Positions 7,319 to 16,257 are shown, numbered from the stretch's first letter. The stretch is 37,319 nucleotides of DNA from a filamentous cyanobacterium ESFC-1 (GCA_000380225.1 KB904821.1:4485519-4522837), one strand, 5' to 3'. Notes: generated by a model not told the origin, from the letters alone. Translations and numbers: made by a program.

Positions 7319-8128
7319 ATGCCTGACATCACCAAAGAAATTTTTGCCAGAGAACGCGATTTTCACGATCGCTGGGCCGCGGCCATCGACCCCGATGGGA
7401 TTGCCGTGCGAGATTATTTTGAAGTCTGTACCGCCCCAGAAAACCGCTTTATTCGGCAACATTTAGGCGATGTCAAAGATTGTCGTCTTCTCGATCTCGG
7501 TTGTGGTGCGGGGGAAAACAGCGTTTATTTTGCCTTGCAGGGGGCGCAATGTGTCGCGGCGGATTATTCCCCGAAAATGGTAGAAGTCGCTAAGGCTTTG
7601 GCTGCAAAAAATAACGTTGAAATCGCAGGCTATACGGCGAATGCTATGGCTTTAGATTTCGCCGATAATAGTTTTGATATTGTCTATGCAGCTAATTTAT
7701 TACATCATCTTCCCAATCCCAAAATCGCCTTACAGGAGATGCACCGCGTCGTGAAACCAGGGGGAAAGGTATGTTTTTGGGATCCGTTAATTCACAATCC
7801 GGTTATTAATGTTTATCGCTATCTTGCCAGTAGCGTCCGCACGGATGACGAAGAACCCTTAGAAATTGAAATCACCCAGTTTGCCGAAAATTTATTTACT
7901 GAGGTGACTTGGGATACTTTTTGGTTGGCAACATTGTGGATATTTCTTCAGTTTTATTTTCTCGAAAGAGTGAATCCTAATCAAGAACGCTACTGGAAGA
8001 AAATCATCCTCGAACATAGCCGCCTACAACCTAGTTATAATTTCTTGGAAGGGTGCGATCGCGCCTTCAAAAATCTTCCCGGTATGAAACGCTGGTGTTG
8101 GAATTTAGCGGTAGTGGCAACGAAATAA
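7319..8128 (+). CDS. Class I SAM-dependent methyltransferase
   Basis: A 269-aa methyltransferase of the UbiE/COQ5-like group. Motif I is LLDLGCGAGENSVYFA (about residue 58-73), followed by an acidic residue of motif II (AADYSP), the FDIVYAANLLHHLPNP block and the post-motif VVKPGGKVCFWDP. The C-terminal 100 residues contain a hydrophobic stretch (FWLATLWIFLQFYFL), which suggests a lipid or membrane-linked substrate; the substrate cannot be named. The ATG at 7319 is preceded by AAGGACAAAA, in which AAGGA belongs to a tandem repeat. The downstream gene is a cobalamin-binding radical SAM enzyme on the same strand, but the 280-bp gap argues for separate promoters. Confidence 0.9.
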   Translation: MPDITKEIFARERDFHDRWAAAIDPDGIAVRDYFEVCTAPENRFIRQHLGDVKDCRLLDLGCGAGENSVYFALQGAQCVAADYSPKMVEVAKALAAKNNVEIAGYTANAMALDFADNSFDIVYAANLLHHLPNPKIALQEMHRVVKPGGKVCFWDPLIHNPVINVYRYLASSVRTDDEEPLEIEITQFAENLFTEVTWDTFWLATLWIFLQFYFLERVNPNQERYWKKIILEHSRLQPSYNFLEGCDRAFKNLPGMKRWCWNLAVVATK

Positions 8129-8415
8129 AAATCCGAAAATTTAAGCCGTCATTCACGGGACAATCGAGATAACATGAGACAGTCGTAGAAAGTGGGAAAA
8201 TTAATATTACTATAGAACTAAACAATCAAGCATAAGGGCGATCGCCCGATCCTGACCATTACCCTTCATGCTGGTATAGCGGATCAATTCGGTGGTTTAG
8301 CCATCACATCGCGATCGCCGTAAGATCATCAGTCTTGGGTTTTTGTGCTAAAAAGAACACATCTTGCCAAAATTCAGTTAAGATTGGTCAAAATTTAAAC
8401 ATAGGTTTTAGCGGT

Positions 8416-9999
8416 ATGCGCTCTTTATTAATTTATCCCTTGTTTCCTCAAAGTTTTTGGTCTTTTGAAAAAACCTTAGAATTGATTGGCCGCAAGGCGA
8501 TGCTTCCCCCTCTCGGTTTAATTACCGTTGCTGCAATCTTACCCCAAACCTGGGAATTTCGCTTAGTTGACCGCAATATCGAATCCATTTCAGAAGCCGA
8601 TTGGGACTGGGCTGAAGTTGTCATTCTTTCGGGTATGATTGTCCAAAAAGAAGATTTACTTGCCCAAGTCCAAGAAGCCAAGAAACGCGGCAAAAAAGTC
8701 GCCGTAGGGGGGCCTTACGCAACAGCCCTTTCCCAAGAAGTTCAAGCCGTCGGTGCAGATTATCTGGTCTTGGATGAAGGGGAAATTACATTACCCTTAT
8801 TTGCCGAAGCCCTCGAAAAAGGCGAACCCAACGGCGTTTTTCGCGCCCCTGAAAAGCCAGATGTCTCGCAAACTCCGATCCCTCGTTTTGACTTATTAAA
8901 ACTGGATGCTTACTCAGAAATGTCCGTTCAGTTTTCGCGAGGCTGTCCGTTTCAATGCGAATTTTGCGATATTATTGTCCTCTATGGTCGCAAGCCCCGC
9001 ACCAAAACGCCAGAACAATTAATTGCAGAATTAGAAGCCCTTTATAACCTCGGTTGGCGGCGTAGTATTTTCCTCGTTGATGATAACTTTATCGGCAACA
9101 AACGTAACGTCAAATTATTACTCAAAGCCTTAGTTCCTTGGATGGAAGAAAAAGGCTTTCCCTTCCCCTTGAGTACCGAAGCCTCAGTCGATTTAGCGAA
9201 CGACCAAGAGTTAATGGATTTGATGGTGGCTGCTAATTTTGGGGCAGTTTTCTTAGGGCTAGAAACACCAGACGAAGACAGTTTAACTGTTACGAAAAAG
9301 TACCAAAATACCCGCGATCCCCTCAGCGATTCTGTTCATAAAATTATTAGTTCGGGATTGCGCGTGATGGCTGGATTTATTATTGGCTTTGATGGGGAAA
9401 AATCCGGTGCGGGCGATCGCATTGTGCAATTCGTCGAAAAAACCACCATTCCCACCGCCATTTACAGTATGCTGCAAGCCCTCCCCGATACCGCATTATG
9501 GCATCGTTTAGAAAAAGAAGGTCGCCTGCGCGGACAAAGTGCCAACATCAACCAAACCACTTTAATGAACTTTGTTCCTACCCGTCCTCTCGAACAAATT
9601 GCCCAGGAATATCTCGATGGTTTTTGGCAACTTTATGACCCCCAAAAATTCCTCGATCGCACTTATCGCCATTACCGCATTTTAGGAGAAGCCTATCGGA
9701 ATAAACCCCGCCAGAAACGCGCCCCCAAACCATTTGATTGGAACAATGTTAAAGCCTTTTTAGTCATTTGCTGGCGACAAGGGCTTGTCCGTGAAACGCG
9801 CTTTTCTTTCTGGAAATATCTCTGGAATATGTATCGCTACAATCGGGGCGGTATTGGCAGTTATTTAGGCGTTTGCGCCCAAATCGAGCATTTCCTAGAA
9901 TATCGCGAAGTGGTGAAAGTGGAAATTGAGCAACAATTGGCTGAGTTTTTAGCCACAAAAGCCGAACCCGAAAAAGAGGAGTTAGTTGTTAGTCGTTAG
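8416..9999 (+). CDS. B12-binding-domain radical SAM protein
   Basis: A 527-aa enzyme. Residues 1-140 form a cobalamin-binding Rossmann domain (PPLGLITVAAILP, LVDRNIE, VAVGGPYAT, EGEITLP). Residues 170-400 are a radical SAM barrel with the 4Fe-4S cysteines Cys177, Cys181 and Cys184 in RGCPFQCEFC. The C-terminal DRTYRHYRILGEAY region resembles the DUF4070 extension. This group includes methylases such as the hopanoid C-2 methylase HpnP, but I cannot assign that role from sequence alone. The frame is open back to 8335, but the first ATG is 8416 and the family N-terminus (MRSLLIYPLFPQSFWSFE) begins there. Confidence 0.92.
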   Translation: MRSLLIYPLFPQSFWSFEKTLELIGRKAMLPPLGLITVAAILPQTWEFRLVDRNIESISEADWDWAEVVILSGMIVQKEDLLAQVQEAKKRGKKVAVGGPYATALSQEVQAVGADYLVLDEGEITLPLFAEALEKGEPNGVFRAPEKPDVSQTPIPRFDLLKLDAYSEMSVQFSRGCPFQCEFCDIIVLYGRKPRTKTPEQLIAELEALYNLGWRRSIFLVDDNFIGNKRNVKLLLKALVPWMEEKGFPFPLSTEASVDLANDQELMDLMVAANFGAVFLGLETPDEDSLTVTKKYQNTRDPLSDSVHKIISSGLRVMAGFIIGFDGEKSGAGDRIVQFVEKTTIPTAIYSMLQALPDTALWHRLEKEGRLRGQSANINQTTLMNFVPTRPLEQIAQEYLDGFWQLYDPQKFLDRTYRHYRILGEAYRNKPRQKRAPKPFDWNNVKAFLVICWRQGLVRETRFSFWKYLWNMYRYNRGGIGSYLGVCAQIEHFLEYREVVKVEIEQQLAEFLATKAEPEKEELVVSR

Positions 10000-10126
10000 T
10001 CATTAGTCATTTGTCTTTGGTCATTGGTGACAAGTTAAGCCCAAAATCCTCATGTCAAGAGAGTCCTAAATCTGTGTATCGGGGAACAGGTCTCAAGCCC
10101 CATCTCAACTTTAGGGTTAGGACGAG

Positions 10127-10224
10127 AGGATGTTACCATCGTGTCGCTAAAACGCGTGTCTTGGACCGGGTTTCCCCGCCCCTACGAGAAACTTGACAAT
10201 TCAACCCAAACCTTAACTTGTCAC
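10127..10224 (-). repeat. Inverted repeat copy, left of ureD
   Basis: Runs from GATGTTACCATCGTGTCGC, through ACCGGGTTTCCCCGCCCCTACG, to CCTTAACTTGTCAC (written here in parts). The reverse complement of 11288-11388 follows the same order of blocks: GATGTTGCG, GTCGCTAAAACG, CCCCGCCCCTACGA, CTCAACTTGTCAC. A third, shorter relative lies near 22436-22520. Confidence 0.75.
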
Positions 10225-10230
10225 TAATAA

Positions 10231-10342
10231 CCAATAACCAACAACCAACAACCAACAACCAACAACCAACAACCAACAACCAACAACCAACAACCAATAA
10301 CCAATAACCAATAACCAATAACCAATAACCAACAACCAATAA
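10231..10342. repeat. Heptamer array of 16 units (CCAATAA/CCAACAA)
   Basis: Sixteen perfect 7-bp units in register: one CCAATAA, eight CCAACAA, five CCAATAA, one CCAACAA, one CCAATAA. The two unit types differ at one base and occur in blocks, which suggests expansion by slippage. The array lies 45 bp before the ureD start. Confidence 0.95.
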
Positions 10343-10387
10343 CAAAAAACCAGTAAACTACCGGAAAAACGTGAATCCTAGGTGTTG

Positions 10388-11239
10388 ATGACTGAAACAA
10401 CCTCCCATTGGCAGGGTAGTCTCGATCTGGCGTTTCGTCCCCAGGGCGATCGCACCCAAATGTATCGCACTTATGCCAAAGCCCCCCTCAAAATTCAGCG
10501 TCCCTTTTATCCCGAAAATCCGGCAGTTTGCCACAGCGTTAGTCTGCATACCGCCGGGGGGATGGTGGGGGGCGATCGCCTCTCTCAACAGATTAACCTC
10601 GATCGGGGCAGTCGCGCCCTGATGACCACCGTAGCCGCGACTAAAGTCTATCGCAGCAATGGTTTAGAAGCCGAGCAAAAGATTAAAATGACCTTGGGCG
10701 ATCGCGCCGTCTTAGAATGGCTACCCCAAGAAACCATTGTTTTCAATAACGCTCAATATCGCCAACATACCCGCATCGATCTCGCGCCCACTGCCAGTTT
10801 AATCGCCTGGGATATCGTGCGTTTAGGACGTAGTGCGAGGGGCGAAACCTTTATCGGGGGGGCATTTGGGCAAAATCTCGAAGTCTGGCAAAACCAGCAA
10901 CCCCTGTGGATCGATCGCCTCTGGTTGCCCGGAAATGAGCGCATCTGGCACAGTGAGAACGGTTTGGCTCAAAACCCCGCGATCGCGACTTTGATTTGTT
11001 TTAGCCCCCAAATTGAGCCGGAAATCATCGCTCAACTGCGCCAATGCACCCCTTCAGAAGCAGCAAAGGTGGGCATCACGCAAACGCAAGGCGGTGGGCT
11101 ACTGTGTCGTTATCGCGGGCAATCTACCGCCGCCGCCCGACAGTGGTTGATTCAGATTTGGGCAATGCTGCGACAGTCTTTGTGGCAAACTCCGGTTTGT
11201 ATTCCTCGCGTGTGGCAACTTCAAAGCCTTCAAGGGTAA
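10388..11239 (+). CDS. ureD: Urease accessory protein UreD
   Basis: UreD (UreH) binds apo-urease with UreF and UreG and helps load the nickel centre. The 283-aa protein has the family blocks: Pro-rich KAPLKIQRPFYPE, HSVSLHTAGGMVGGDRL, the TTVAATKVYRS block, EWLPQETIVFNNAQY, and the DIVRLGRSARGE segment. The frame also opens with GTG 10382 and TTG; ATG 10388 is the best start. Many cyanobacterial ureD genes precede ureABC, but no urease subunit follows here. The gene sits alone between two inverted copies of a dispersed repeat. Family identity is very secure. Confidence 0.95.
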   Translation: MTETTSHWQGSLDLAFRPQGDRTQMYRTYAKAPLKIQRPFYPENPAVCHSVSLHTAGGMVGGDRLSQQINLDRGSRALMTTVAATKVYRSNGLEAEQKIKMTLGDRAVLEWLPQETIVFNNAQYRQHTRIDLAPTASLIAWDIVRLGRSARGETFIGGAFGQNLEVWQNQQPLWIDRLWLPGNERIWHSENGLAQNPAIATLICFSPQIEPEIIAQLRQCTPSEAAKVGITQTQGGGLLCRYRGQSTAAARQWLIQIWAMLRQSLWQTPVCIPRVWQLQSLQG

Positions 11240-11602
11240 GGTTTTGGTTGTTGGTTATTGGTTGTTGGTTGTTGGTTGTTCGTCATTTGTGACAAGTTGA
11301 GGTTTTGTCCCCATTATCAAGCTATTCGTAGGGGCGGGGTTTCCCCGTCCAAATTTACGTTTTAGCGACGCACTCGCAACATCCCATCTTTGGAGTTTTT
11401 GCGTAGTGGCGCGACACACCTTAAATAGGGCTTTAGAAAACCCTCGAAACTGGCTTCAATTGGAAAACAGACCAAAAGTCTATCGCACACTTTTAGCTGT
11501 GTCATGGCACTACTCTGGAATCCCCGGTCAAAATCAGAACAAATGACCAAAGACTAATAACAAAAAGCCAGTAAATTATTGAACCAACGTTCCCCGTTTT
11601 TG
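11240..11602. other. Repeat-filled spacer after ureD
   Basis: The spacer starts with GGTTGTT/GGTTATT heptamers (11246-11280), then the right inverted copy (11288-11388). Next is a second palindromic element whose ends read GTAGTGGCGCGACACACC (11404-11421) and TTAGCTGTGTCATGGCACTAC (11493-11513). The end of the spacer repeats ACAAAAAGCCAGTAAA (11558-11573), the same sequence as before ureD. No gene is seen. Confidence 0.7.
11288..11388 (+). repeat. Inverted repeat copy, right of ureD
   Basis: Begins GTGACAAGTTGAGG, passes through a GC-rich palindrome (GGGGCGGGGTTTCCCCGTCC at 11331-11350) and ends ACGTTTTAGCGACG...GCAACATC. It is the reverse-complement partner of 10127-10224. The central palindrome could form a hairpin in RNA from either strand. 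Confidence 0.75.
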
Positions 11603-12097
11603 TCAGTCAATCATTTGAAACATGATGCTAGATTGCTGTTTGAAATCATAAACCTCGCGATCGACTTCGTTGGTATTGCTCAACTCTAGGTTATAGAAAT
11701 CGACTACAGGGGCATCAAAATAAGGCCCCGCGTGCCAAGTTCCCTTATGTAGCTTGATAAAACAGTTCCCTGGAATACGAAACGCCCGTAAACTCTCTAA
11801 ATCCACCTCAGAGGCTTCAGAAGGGGGCGCAACTGCCAAAAACCACTCTTGGCCGCCTAATGCGCCTAAACACTGGGTACACTGCTGATGGCGGGCAATA
11901 TCAGCGAATTGTCGCTCGCGATCGCGCAGTCGCATAATATAAAATCTCGGTGTGCCTTGACTTAGGTCGAGTTGGGCATCTTTTTCGTCAAAAGGTTTAC
12001 CGTCTTCATCGGGGGTAATGATTTGACCGTAGGGGGCAAAGGCTTCTGGGGTAATGTTTTCGAGGGAAAGGGATTTGAGGTTGATGGTTTCAGTCAT
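11603..12097 (-). CDS. Ureidoglycolate lyase family protein (AllA-like)
   Basis: A 164-aa cupin-fold protein of the ureidoglycolate lyase family, which splits ureidoglycolate into glyoxylate and urea in the purine-ring breakdown pathway. Family features include ITPEAFAPYGQII at the N-terminus, the PRFYIMRLRDRERQFADIARHQQCTQCLGALGGQEWFLAV block, and the C-terminal KLHKGTWHAGPYF...VDFYNLEL, which supplies active-site residues. The start is ATG 12097. It is convergent with ureD, so urea release and urease maturation are adjacent by position though not in one operon. Other allantoin-pathway genes are not in the window, so the true substrate could differ. Confidence 0.88.
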   Translation of the reverse strand: MTETINLKSLSLENITPEAFAPYGQIITPDEDGKPFDEKDAQLDLSQGTPRFYIMRLRDRERQFADIARHQQCTQCLGALGGQEWFLAVAPPSEASEVDLESLRAFRIPGNCFIKLHKGTWHAGPYFDAPVVDFYNLELSNTNEVDREVYDFKQQSSIMFQMID

Positions 12098-12172
12098 TGC
12101 TGTTGATGAGTGAGATGTGCTACTTCTCTATAGGGTATGGGATGGGTTGGTTGATCAAAAGCGACCAAGAAA

Positions 12173-12262
12173 AGCCCTAAAAGGCTGACGACGAACGGTA
12201 TGATAGAAAGCTACGAAGACAAGCCTTAGCAGGCTGACCACGGGCAATTTTTTTGAGCGTTA
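12173..12262 (+). promoter_or_regulatory. Twin-hairpin leader of leuB
   Basis: Two similar segments 49 bp apart each contain a small stem, AGCC-6 nt-GGCT (12173-12186 and 12222-12235), followed by GAC. The second is followed by a T7 run at about 12248-12254. This may be a leader or attenuator of leuB. No leucine-rich leader peptide was found, so the role is a guess. Confidence 0.3.
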
Positions 12263-12284
12263 TTTTAGGAGTAAATCGCAGTTT

Positions 12285-13367
12285 ATGGTTCGCGAGTACC
12301 GTATTACCCTTCTTCCTGGTGATGGCATTGGCCCGGAAATCATGGCCGTCACGGTGCAAGTCCTCAAGGCGATCGCGCCGACTCACGATCTCCAGTTTCA
12401 CTTTAGCGAAGTTCCCATCGGTGGTGCAGCCATTGACGCAACCGGAAACCCGCTTCCCCCGGAAACCCTAGACGATTGTCGTCAGAGTGATGCGGTGTTG
12501 TTGGCGGCCATTGGGGGTTATAAATGGGATAATAGCCCGCGATCGCAACGACCGGAAACCGGATTATTGGGGTTGCGATCGGGTTTGGAGTTATTTGCGA
12601 ATCTGCGTCCGGCGACGATTCTACCGCAACTGATTGATGCTTCTAGCCTCAAGCGAGAGGTGGTAGAAGGCGTAGATATTATGGTGGTGCGGGAATTAAC
12701 CGGAGGGGTGTATTTCGGTCAGCCCAAGGGCATTTTCGAGACGGAAACCGGGGAAAAACGGGGAGTCAACACCATGGCTTATAGCGAAGGTGAAATCGAT
12801 CGCATTGCCAAGGTGGGTTTTGAGATTGCTTGCAAACGGGGTAAAAAACTCTGTTCGGTAGACAAAGCGAATGTGCTGGATGTGTCGCAATTATGGCGCG
12901 ATCGCGTGGTTCAAATCAGTGCAGAATATAGCGATGTGGAACTATCCCACCTTTATGTAGACAACGCCGCGATGCAGTTGGTTCGCGCTCCCAAACAATT
13001 TGATACCATCCTGACAGGAAATTTGTTTGGCGATATTCTTTCTGATGCTGCCGCCATGCTAACCGGTAGCATTGGTATGTTACCCTCTGCCAGTTTAGGG
13101 GCAGACAAACCCGGCGTATTTGAACCCGTCCACGGTTCAGCCCCCGATATTGCCGGACAAGACAAAGCCAACCCCCTAGCCCAAGTCCTCAGCGCGGCGA
13201 TGATGTTACGCTATGGCTTGGATGAACCGGAAGCCGCGACTCAGATTGAAAAGGCGGTGATGGCGGTTCTCGACCAAGGCTACCGCACCGGGGATATTAT
13301 GTCACCGAACATGAAGGCGGTGGGTTGTCAGGGGATGGGAGAGGTATTGTTAAAAGCTTTGGGATAA
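12285..13367 (+). CDS. leuB: 3-isopropylmalate dehydrogenase
   Basis: NAD-dependent oxidative decarboxylation of 3-isopropylmalate, the third step of leucine synthesis. The 360-aa protein shows [12 protein letters not shown] near the N-terminus, the [14 protein letters not shown] block, the substrate-binding [21 protein letters not shown] stretch, the catalytic Tyr region ([13 protein letters not shown]), Lys in [13 protein letters not shown], and the Mg-binding Asp residues with the signature [19 protein letters not shown]. The NAD loop [18 protein letters not shown] is intact. The ATG at 12285 follows AGGAG at some distance. The 3' end overlaps the end of the opposite panC-cmk gene by 18 bp. 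Confidence 0.97.
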   Translation: MVREYRITLLPGDGIGPEIMAVTVQVLKAIAPTHDLQFHFSEVPIGGAAIDATGNPLPPETLDDCRQSDAVLLAAIGGYKWDNSPRSQRPETGLLGLRSGLELFANLRPATILPQLIDASSLKREVVEGVDIMVVRELTGGVYFGQPKGIFETETGEKRGVNTMAYSEGEIDRIAKVGFEIACKRGKKLCSVDKANVLDVSQLWRDRVVQISAEYSDVELSHLYVDNAAMQLVRAPKQFDTILTGNLFGDILSDAAAMLTGSIGMLPSASLGADKPGVFEPVHGSAPDIAGQDKANPLAQVLSAAMMLRYGLDEPEAATQIEKAVMAVLDQGYRTGDIMSPNMKAVGCQGMGEVLLKALG

Positions 13368-14894
13368 AGCCTTCTGATACACCTGAAGAATGCGTTGGGT
13401 GACTTCCTCGATGGTTAAATTATCCGTCACCACTTCGATCGCGTCGGAGGCTTGACGCAAAGGCGCGATCGCGCGGGTACTATCGCTATAATCCCGTTGT
13501 TGAATATCTCGCTCTAGTTCGGCTAAATCAATGTCGGTTTGGCCTTGAGCGTGTAAATCCGGTAAGCGACGACGCGCTCGTTCGGAAACCGAAGCGGTGA
13601 GATAGATTTTGCACTCAGCATCGGGGAAGACATTTGTACCAATATCGCGGCCTTCGGCGACAATACCGCCTTTTTCGCCCCAAAGCTGTTGTTGTCTTAC
13701 CAAAACGCGCCGTACTGCGGCCAAACGGGCGATCGCCGATACATTCGCCGTGACTTCTGTTGTGCGAATCGCCTCGGTCACATCATTGTTATTAATATAA
13801 ACGCGGGTTTGGGTGGGGGTGCGACGAAATTCGATGTGAGCCGATTCGACTAACTCCGCGATTCCCACTTCGTCATCGAGGGGAATTCGCGATCGCATCA
13901 CTAACCAAGTAATGGCGCGATACATGGCTCCGGTGTCGAGGTAAGTCAGGTTGAGGGCTTCAGCTACGCGACGGGTTACGGTGGATTTTCCTGCACCTGC
14001 GGGGCCATCAATGGCGATAATCGGCTGCCGTTGGCGTAAAATGACGTTATCAATCAGGCGAGTTTTGCCCACAAAGGCCGCGATCGCGAGGAGTCCTGCG
14101 GTTTCGATGCGATGGAGGGGTTCGAGGGTATCGGGATCGACCAGTTCGAGGTATTGAACAGAGACTTCGGGGACTTTGGCCAGTTCCGCATTCGCGATCG
14201 CCATGAGGGTTTCTCGCGATCGCTCCCCTTCCTGAAACGTCACTTTTGCCGCTTGTAAACTGCGAGATAATACCAAAGCTTGCTTTTGTTCTAGGGGCGT
14301 TAAATACTGATTGCGAGAACTCAGGGCTAATCCTGACGCTTCTCGCACAATCGGACAACTGCGAATCTCGACGGGAAGATTCAAGTCTTTGACCAAACGG
14401 CGAATAATGGCTAACTGTTGCGCGTCTTTTTGCCCAAAGTAAGCCCGCGTTGGTTGCACAATATTGAGTAACTTGGTGACAATCGTCGCTACCCCTTCAA
14501 AATGCCCCTTGCGAAATGCCCCACACAACCCCGTCATCATCATTTTCGGGGGAATGACTAAACTGGTTTCTAGATTAACCGCCAGAGCATAAGGATCGAT
14601 GCCCATTTCTTGGGGAGTTGGAGCAAAAATGGCTTTGACTCCCAAATTCGCACAAAGTTGGTAATCTCGCTCTACATCGCGGGGATAGCGGTCTAAGTCT
14701 TCGTGGGGGCTAAATTGCAAGGGATTGACGAAAATACTCACCACAACAGCATCATTTTCCGCGATCGCCCGTTTGATTAAACTTTGATGACCCAGATGCA
14801 ATGCCCCCATGGTCGGAACCAGGCCAATTGTTTGACCTGCACCCATTTCACTTAATGCGGTCCGCAAGCCCGCGATGGTTTCTAAGAGTCGCAC
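13350..14894 (-). CDS. panC/cmk: Bifunctional pantothenate synthetase / cytidylate kinase
   Basis: A fusion found in cyanobacteria. Residues 1-265 are PanC (pantoate plus beta-alanine to pantothenate, ATP-dependent): [14 protein letters not shown] holds the HxGH motif, and SSRNQYLT is near the domain end. Residues 280-514 are CMP kinase: Walker [14 protein letters not shown], then [22 protein letters not shown] and the RQQRDYSDS-like lid region. The open frame extends to TTG 14951, but the GTG at 14894 gives the usual N-terminus [11 protein letters not shown] and has AAGGGGG about 6 bp before it, so I prefer it (514 aa). It is convergent with leuB with an 18-bp overlap. Confidence 0.94.
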   Translation of the reverse strand: MRLLETIAGLRTALSEMGAGQTIGLVPTMGALHLGHQSLIKRAIAENDAVVVSIFVNPLQFSPHEDLDRYPRDVERDYQLCANLGVKAIFAPTPQEMGIDPYALAVNLETSLVIPPKMMMTGLCGAFRKGHFEGVATIVTKLLNIVQPTRAYFGQKDAQQLAIIRRLVKDLNLPVEIRSCPIVREASGLALSSRNQYLTPLEQKQALVLSRSLQAAKVTFQEGERSRETLMAIANAELAKVPEVSVQYLELVDPDTLEPLHRIETAGLLAIAAFVGKTRLIDNVILRQRQPIIAIDGPAGAGKSTVTRRVAEALNLTYLDTGAMYRAITWLVMRSRIPLDDEVGIAELVESAHIEFRRTPTQTRVYINNNDVTEAIRTTEVTANVSAIARLAAVRRVLVRQQQLWGEKGGIVAEGRDIGTNVFPDAECKIYLTASVSERARRRLPDLHAQGQTDIDLAELERDIQQRDYSDSTRAIAPLRQASDAIEVVTDNLTIEEVTQRILQVYQKALSQSF

Positions 14895-15231
14895 CAAAAC
14901 CCCCTTGTTGTTTAATACCGTTAGCACCGAACAATCCACCCAAGGCTTCAAACCCTAGAACCGAAGGAGATTAAATTTTAACCTTGGGTGTTTCGGTTGG
15001 GATTCCAGTCCTGTTCGCTTTGGGTGGACTGAAGATCGGCCGTCATTTTATCGAAAAGTTAAGAACGCCATTCAAAATATATGGCAGGAAGCAGAACTGT
15101 TAGGACGTAGTGGGGCTTGCCCTCACCCCAACCCCTCTCCCACGGGAGAGGGGCTTATTTTTTAGGCAGAGATTTATTGTCCTAACTGCTCAGGCGGTTG
15201 CAATAAGACCAATGACCCATGACTCCTCGGT
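14895..15231. other. Spacer between panC-cmk and rlpA, with terminator
   Basis: This spacer holds the panC-cmk promoter side and the 3' end of rlpA. At about 15134-15162 is CCCCTCTCCCACGGGAGAGGGG followed by a T-rich run. It is a strong hairpin and a common cyanobacterial dispersed repeat (the flanking CCCTCACCCCAACC is part of it). No gene is seen. Confidence 0.55.
15134..15165 (+). terminator. GC-rich hairpin with T run
   Basis: Stem CCCCTCTCCC with partner GGGAGAGGGG, two-base loop, then CTTATTTTTT. It is shaped as an intrinsic terminator on the plus strand. There is no plus-strand gene just upstream, so it may instead act as a dispersed repeat or limit read-through. Confidence 0.5.
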
Positions 15232-16257
15232 TTATCTTCCGAGAATTTCCAATTGAACCGGAGCAACCCCAGAGCGCATCATGCCAATTTTGCGGGCGGC
15301 GGCGGCGGATAAGTCGATCACTCGTCCTCCCGAAAAGGGGCCGCGATCGTTAATGCGGACGATCGTTGATTGACCGTTGTTCAGATTAGTCACTCGCACT
15401 TTTGTACCGAAGGGTAATGTCCGGTGGGCGGCAGTCATGGCGTTTTGGTTAAAGCGTTCGCCACTGGCACTGAGGCGACCGTGGAAACCCGGCCCGTACC
15501 AAGAAGCGGTTCCCCGTTGCTGACCAATGACCGCTTGAGTTTGAACCACAGGGGCAGTATTAAACTCAGGACGCACTGCAATTTGGTTGATGTCTAAAGG
15601 TTGTGCTGCACCGAGTAAGCGGCGCAAGCGGTTAGTGGCTTGCAGGGCATCGTGGGTGAGGTTCCGGGTGGTGTCGGGTAAAATCGTGCGATTGTCGATG
15701 GTGACGAGGGGTTCATCTCCCACGCGGATGAGATAGGCGTTGAGGTCTTCGTTCCAACCGACGGTGATGCTGTTGGCATCGAGGTCATTTTGGCTGAGGT
15801 AATTGAGGCGGGCGGCAACTTTGGTGGCACGCCATTCGGGGTCATAGTTGGGGTTATTGCTTTGATTCGATTCTTCTAGGGCAGGATTCGCACTGAGATC
15901 GACGGGTTGGTCTTGAGGCGGGGGTGCGATGAAACCACGACTTTTGGAGCGAGCAATGGGGGTTTCGGGATTGATGAAGGTGAGTACCGGAATACCGCGA
16001 ATGTAGAGGGTGACGGCGGGTTCTTCTCCCCAAAGATGGGAGTAAATTTGGGCAACTAAATTCTGGGTTTGGGCAAATTCTGGGGAAGCGGTGGTTTCGG
16101 GAGCGAGGTTGGGGGCGGTAACATTGCCTTGAGGGAGTCCTTGATTTTGGGTCGCTTGTGCTTGCGTCGCTGTCGGTGCAAGTCCCAGACAGAGAGGAAG
16201 GGTTGCTGCTGTCGCGATCGCAGAAAGAGTAAGGCGACTCAAACGTTTCTGATTCAT
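15232..16257 (-). CDS. rlpA: RlpA-like cell-wall protein (septal ring lytic transglycosylase family)
   Basis: A secreted protein whose last 95 residues form a double-psi beta-barrel: [19 protein letters not shown], then [18 protein letters not shown], then [18 protein letters not shown], with the Asp of the active-site region. RlpA proteins bind denuded peptidoglycan and some cleave it. The N-terminus ([34 protein letters not shown], described in parts) is a signal peptide, which selects ATG 16257. The frame stays open up to 16368 but lacks signal features before this Met. Between them lies a region of about 190 residues with no clear domain. There is no cysteine lipobox, so it is probably a soluble or periplasmic form. 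Confidence 0.9.
   Translation of the reverse strand: MNQKRLSRLTLSAIATAATLPLCLGLAPTATQAQATQNQGLPQGNVTAPNLAPETTASPEFAQTQNLVAQIYSHLWGEEPAVTLYIRGIPVLTFINPETPIARSKSRGFIAPPPQDQPVDLSANPALEESNQSNNPNYDPEWRATKVAARLNYLSQNDLDANSITVGWNEDLNAYLIRVGDEPLVTIDNRTILPDTTRNLTHDALQATNRLRRLLGAAQPLDINQIAVRPEFNTAPVVQTQAVIGQQRGTASWYGPGFHGRLSASGERFNQNAMTAAHRTLPFGTKVRVTNLNNGQSTIVRINDRGPFSGGRVIDLSAAAARKIGMMRSGVAPVQLEILGR

Larger units (their letters stand above)
10000..10387. other. Repeat-filled spacer before ureD
   Basis: The spacer holds STRR-like TTAGTCATTTG units (about 9985-10030), the left copy of an inverted repeat (10127-10224), then the heptamer array (10231-10342) and the sequence ACAAAAAACCAGTAAA just before ureD. 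The last element recurs at 11558-11573. A 61-codon frame at 10011-10196 overlaps the repeat and is not called. Confidence 0.7.

Noticed and set aside
8416-9999. Assignment as hopanoid methylase HpnP
   Set aside because: The domain order fits, but several related families share it and there are no hopanoid genes nearby.
10011-10196. 61-aa open frame before ureD
   Set aside because: It lies largely in the inverted repeat and tandem repeat sequence.
10231-10342. CRISPR-like array
   Set aside because: The repeat unit is 7 bp with no spacers; it is a plain heptamer tandem repeat.
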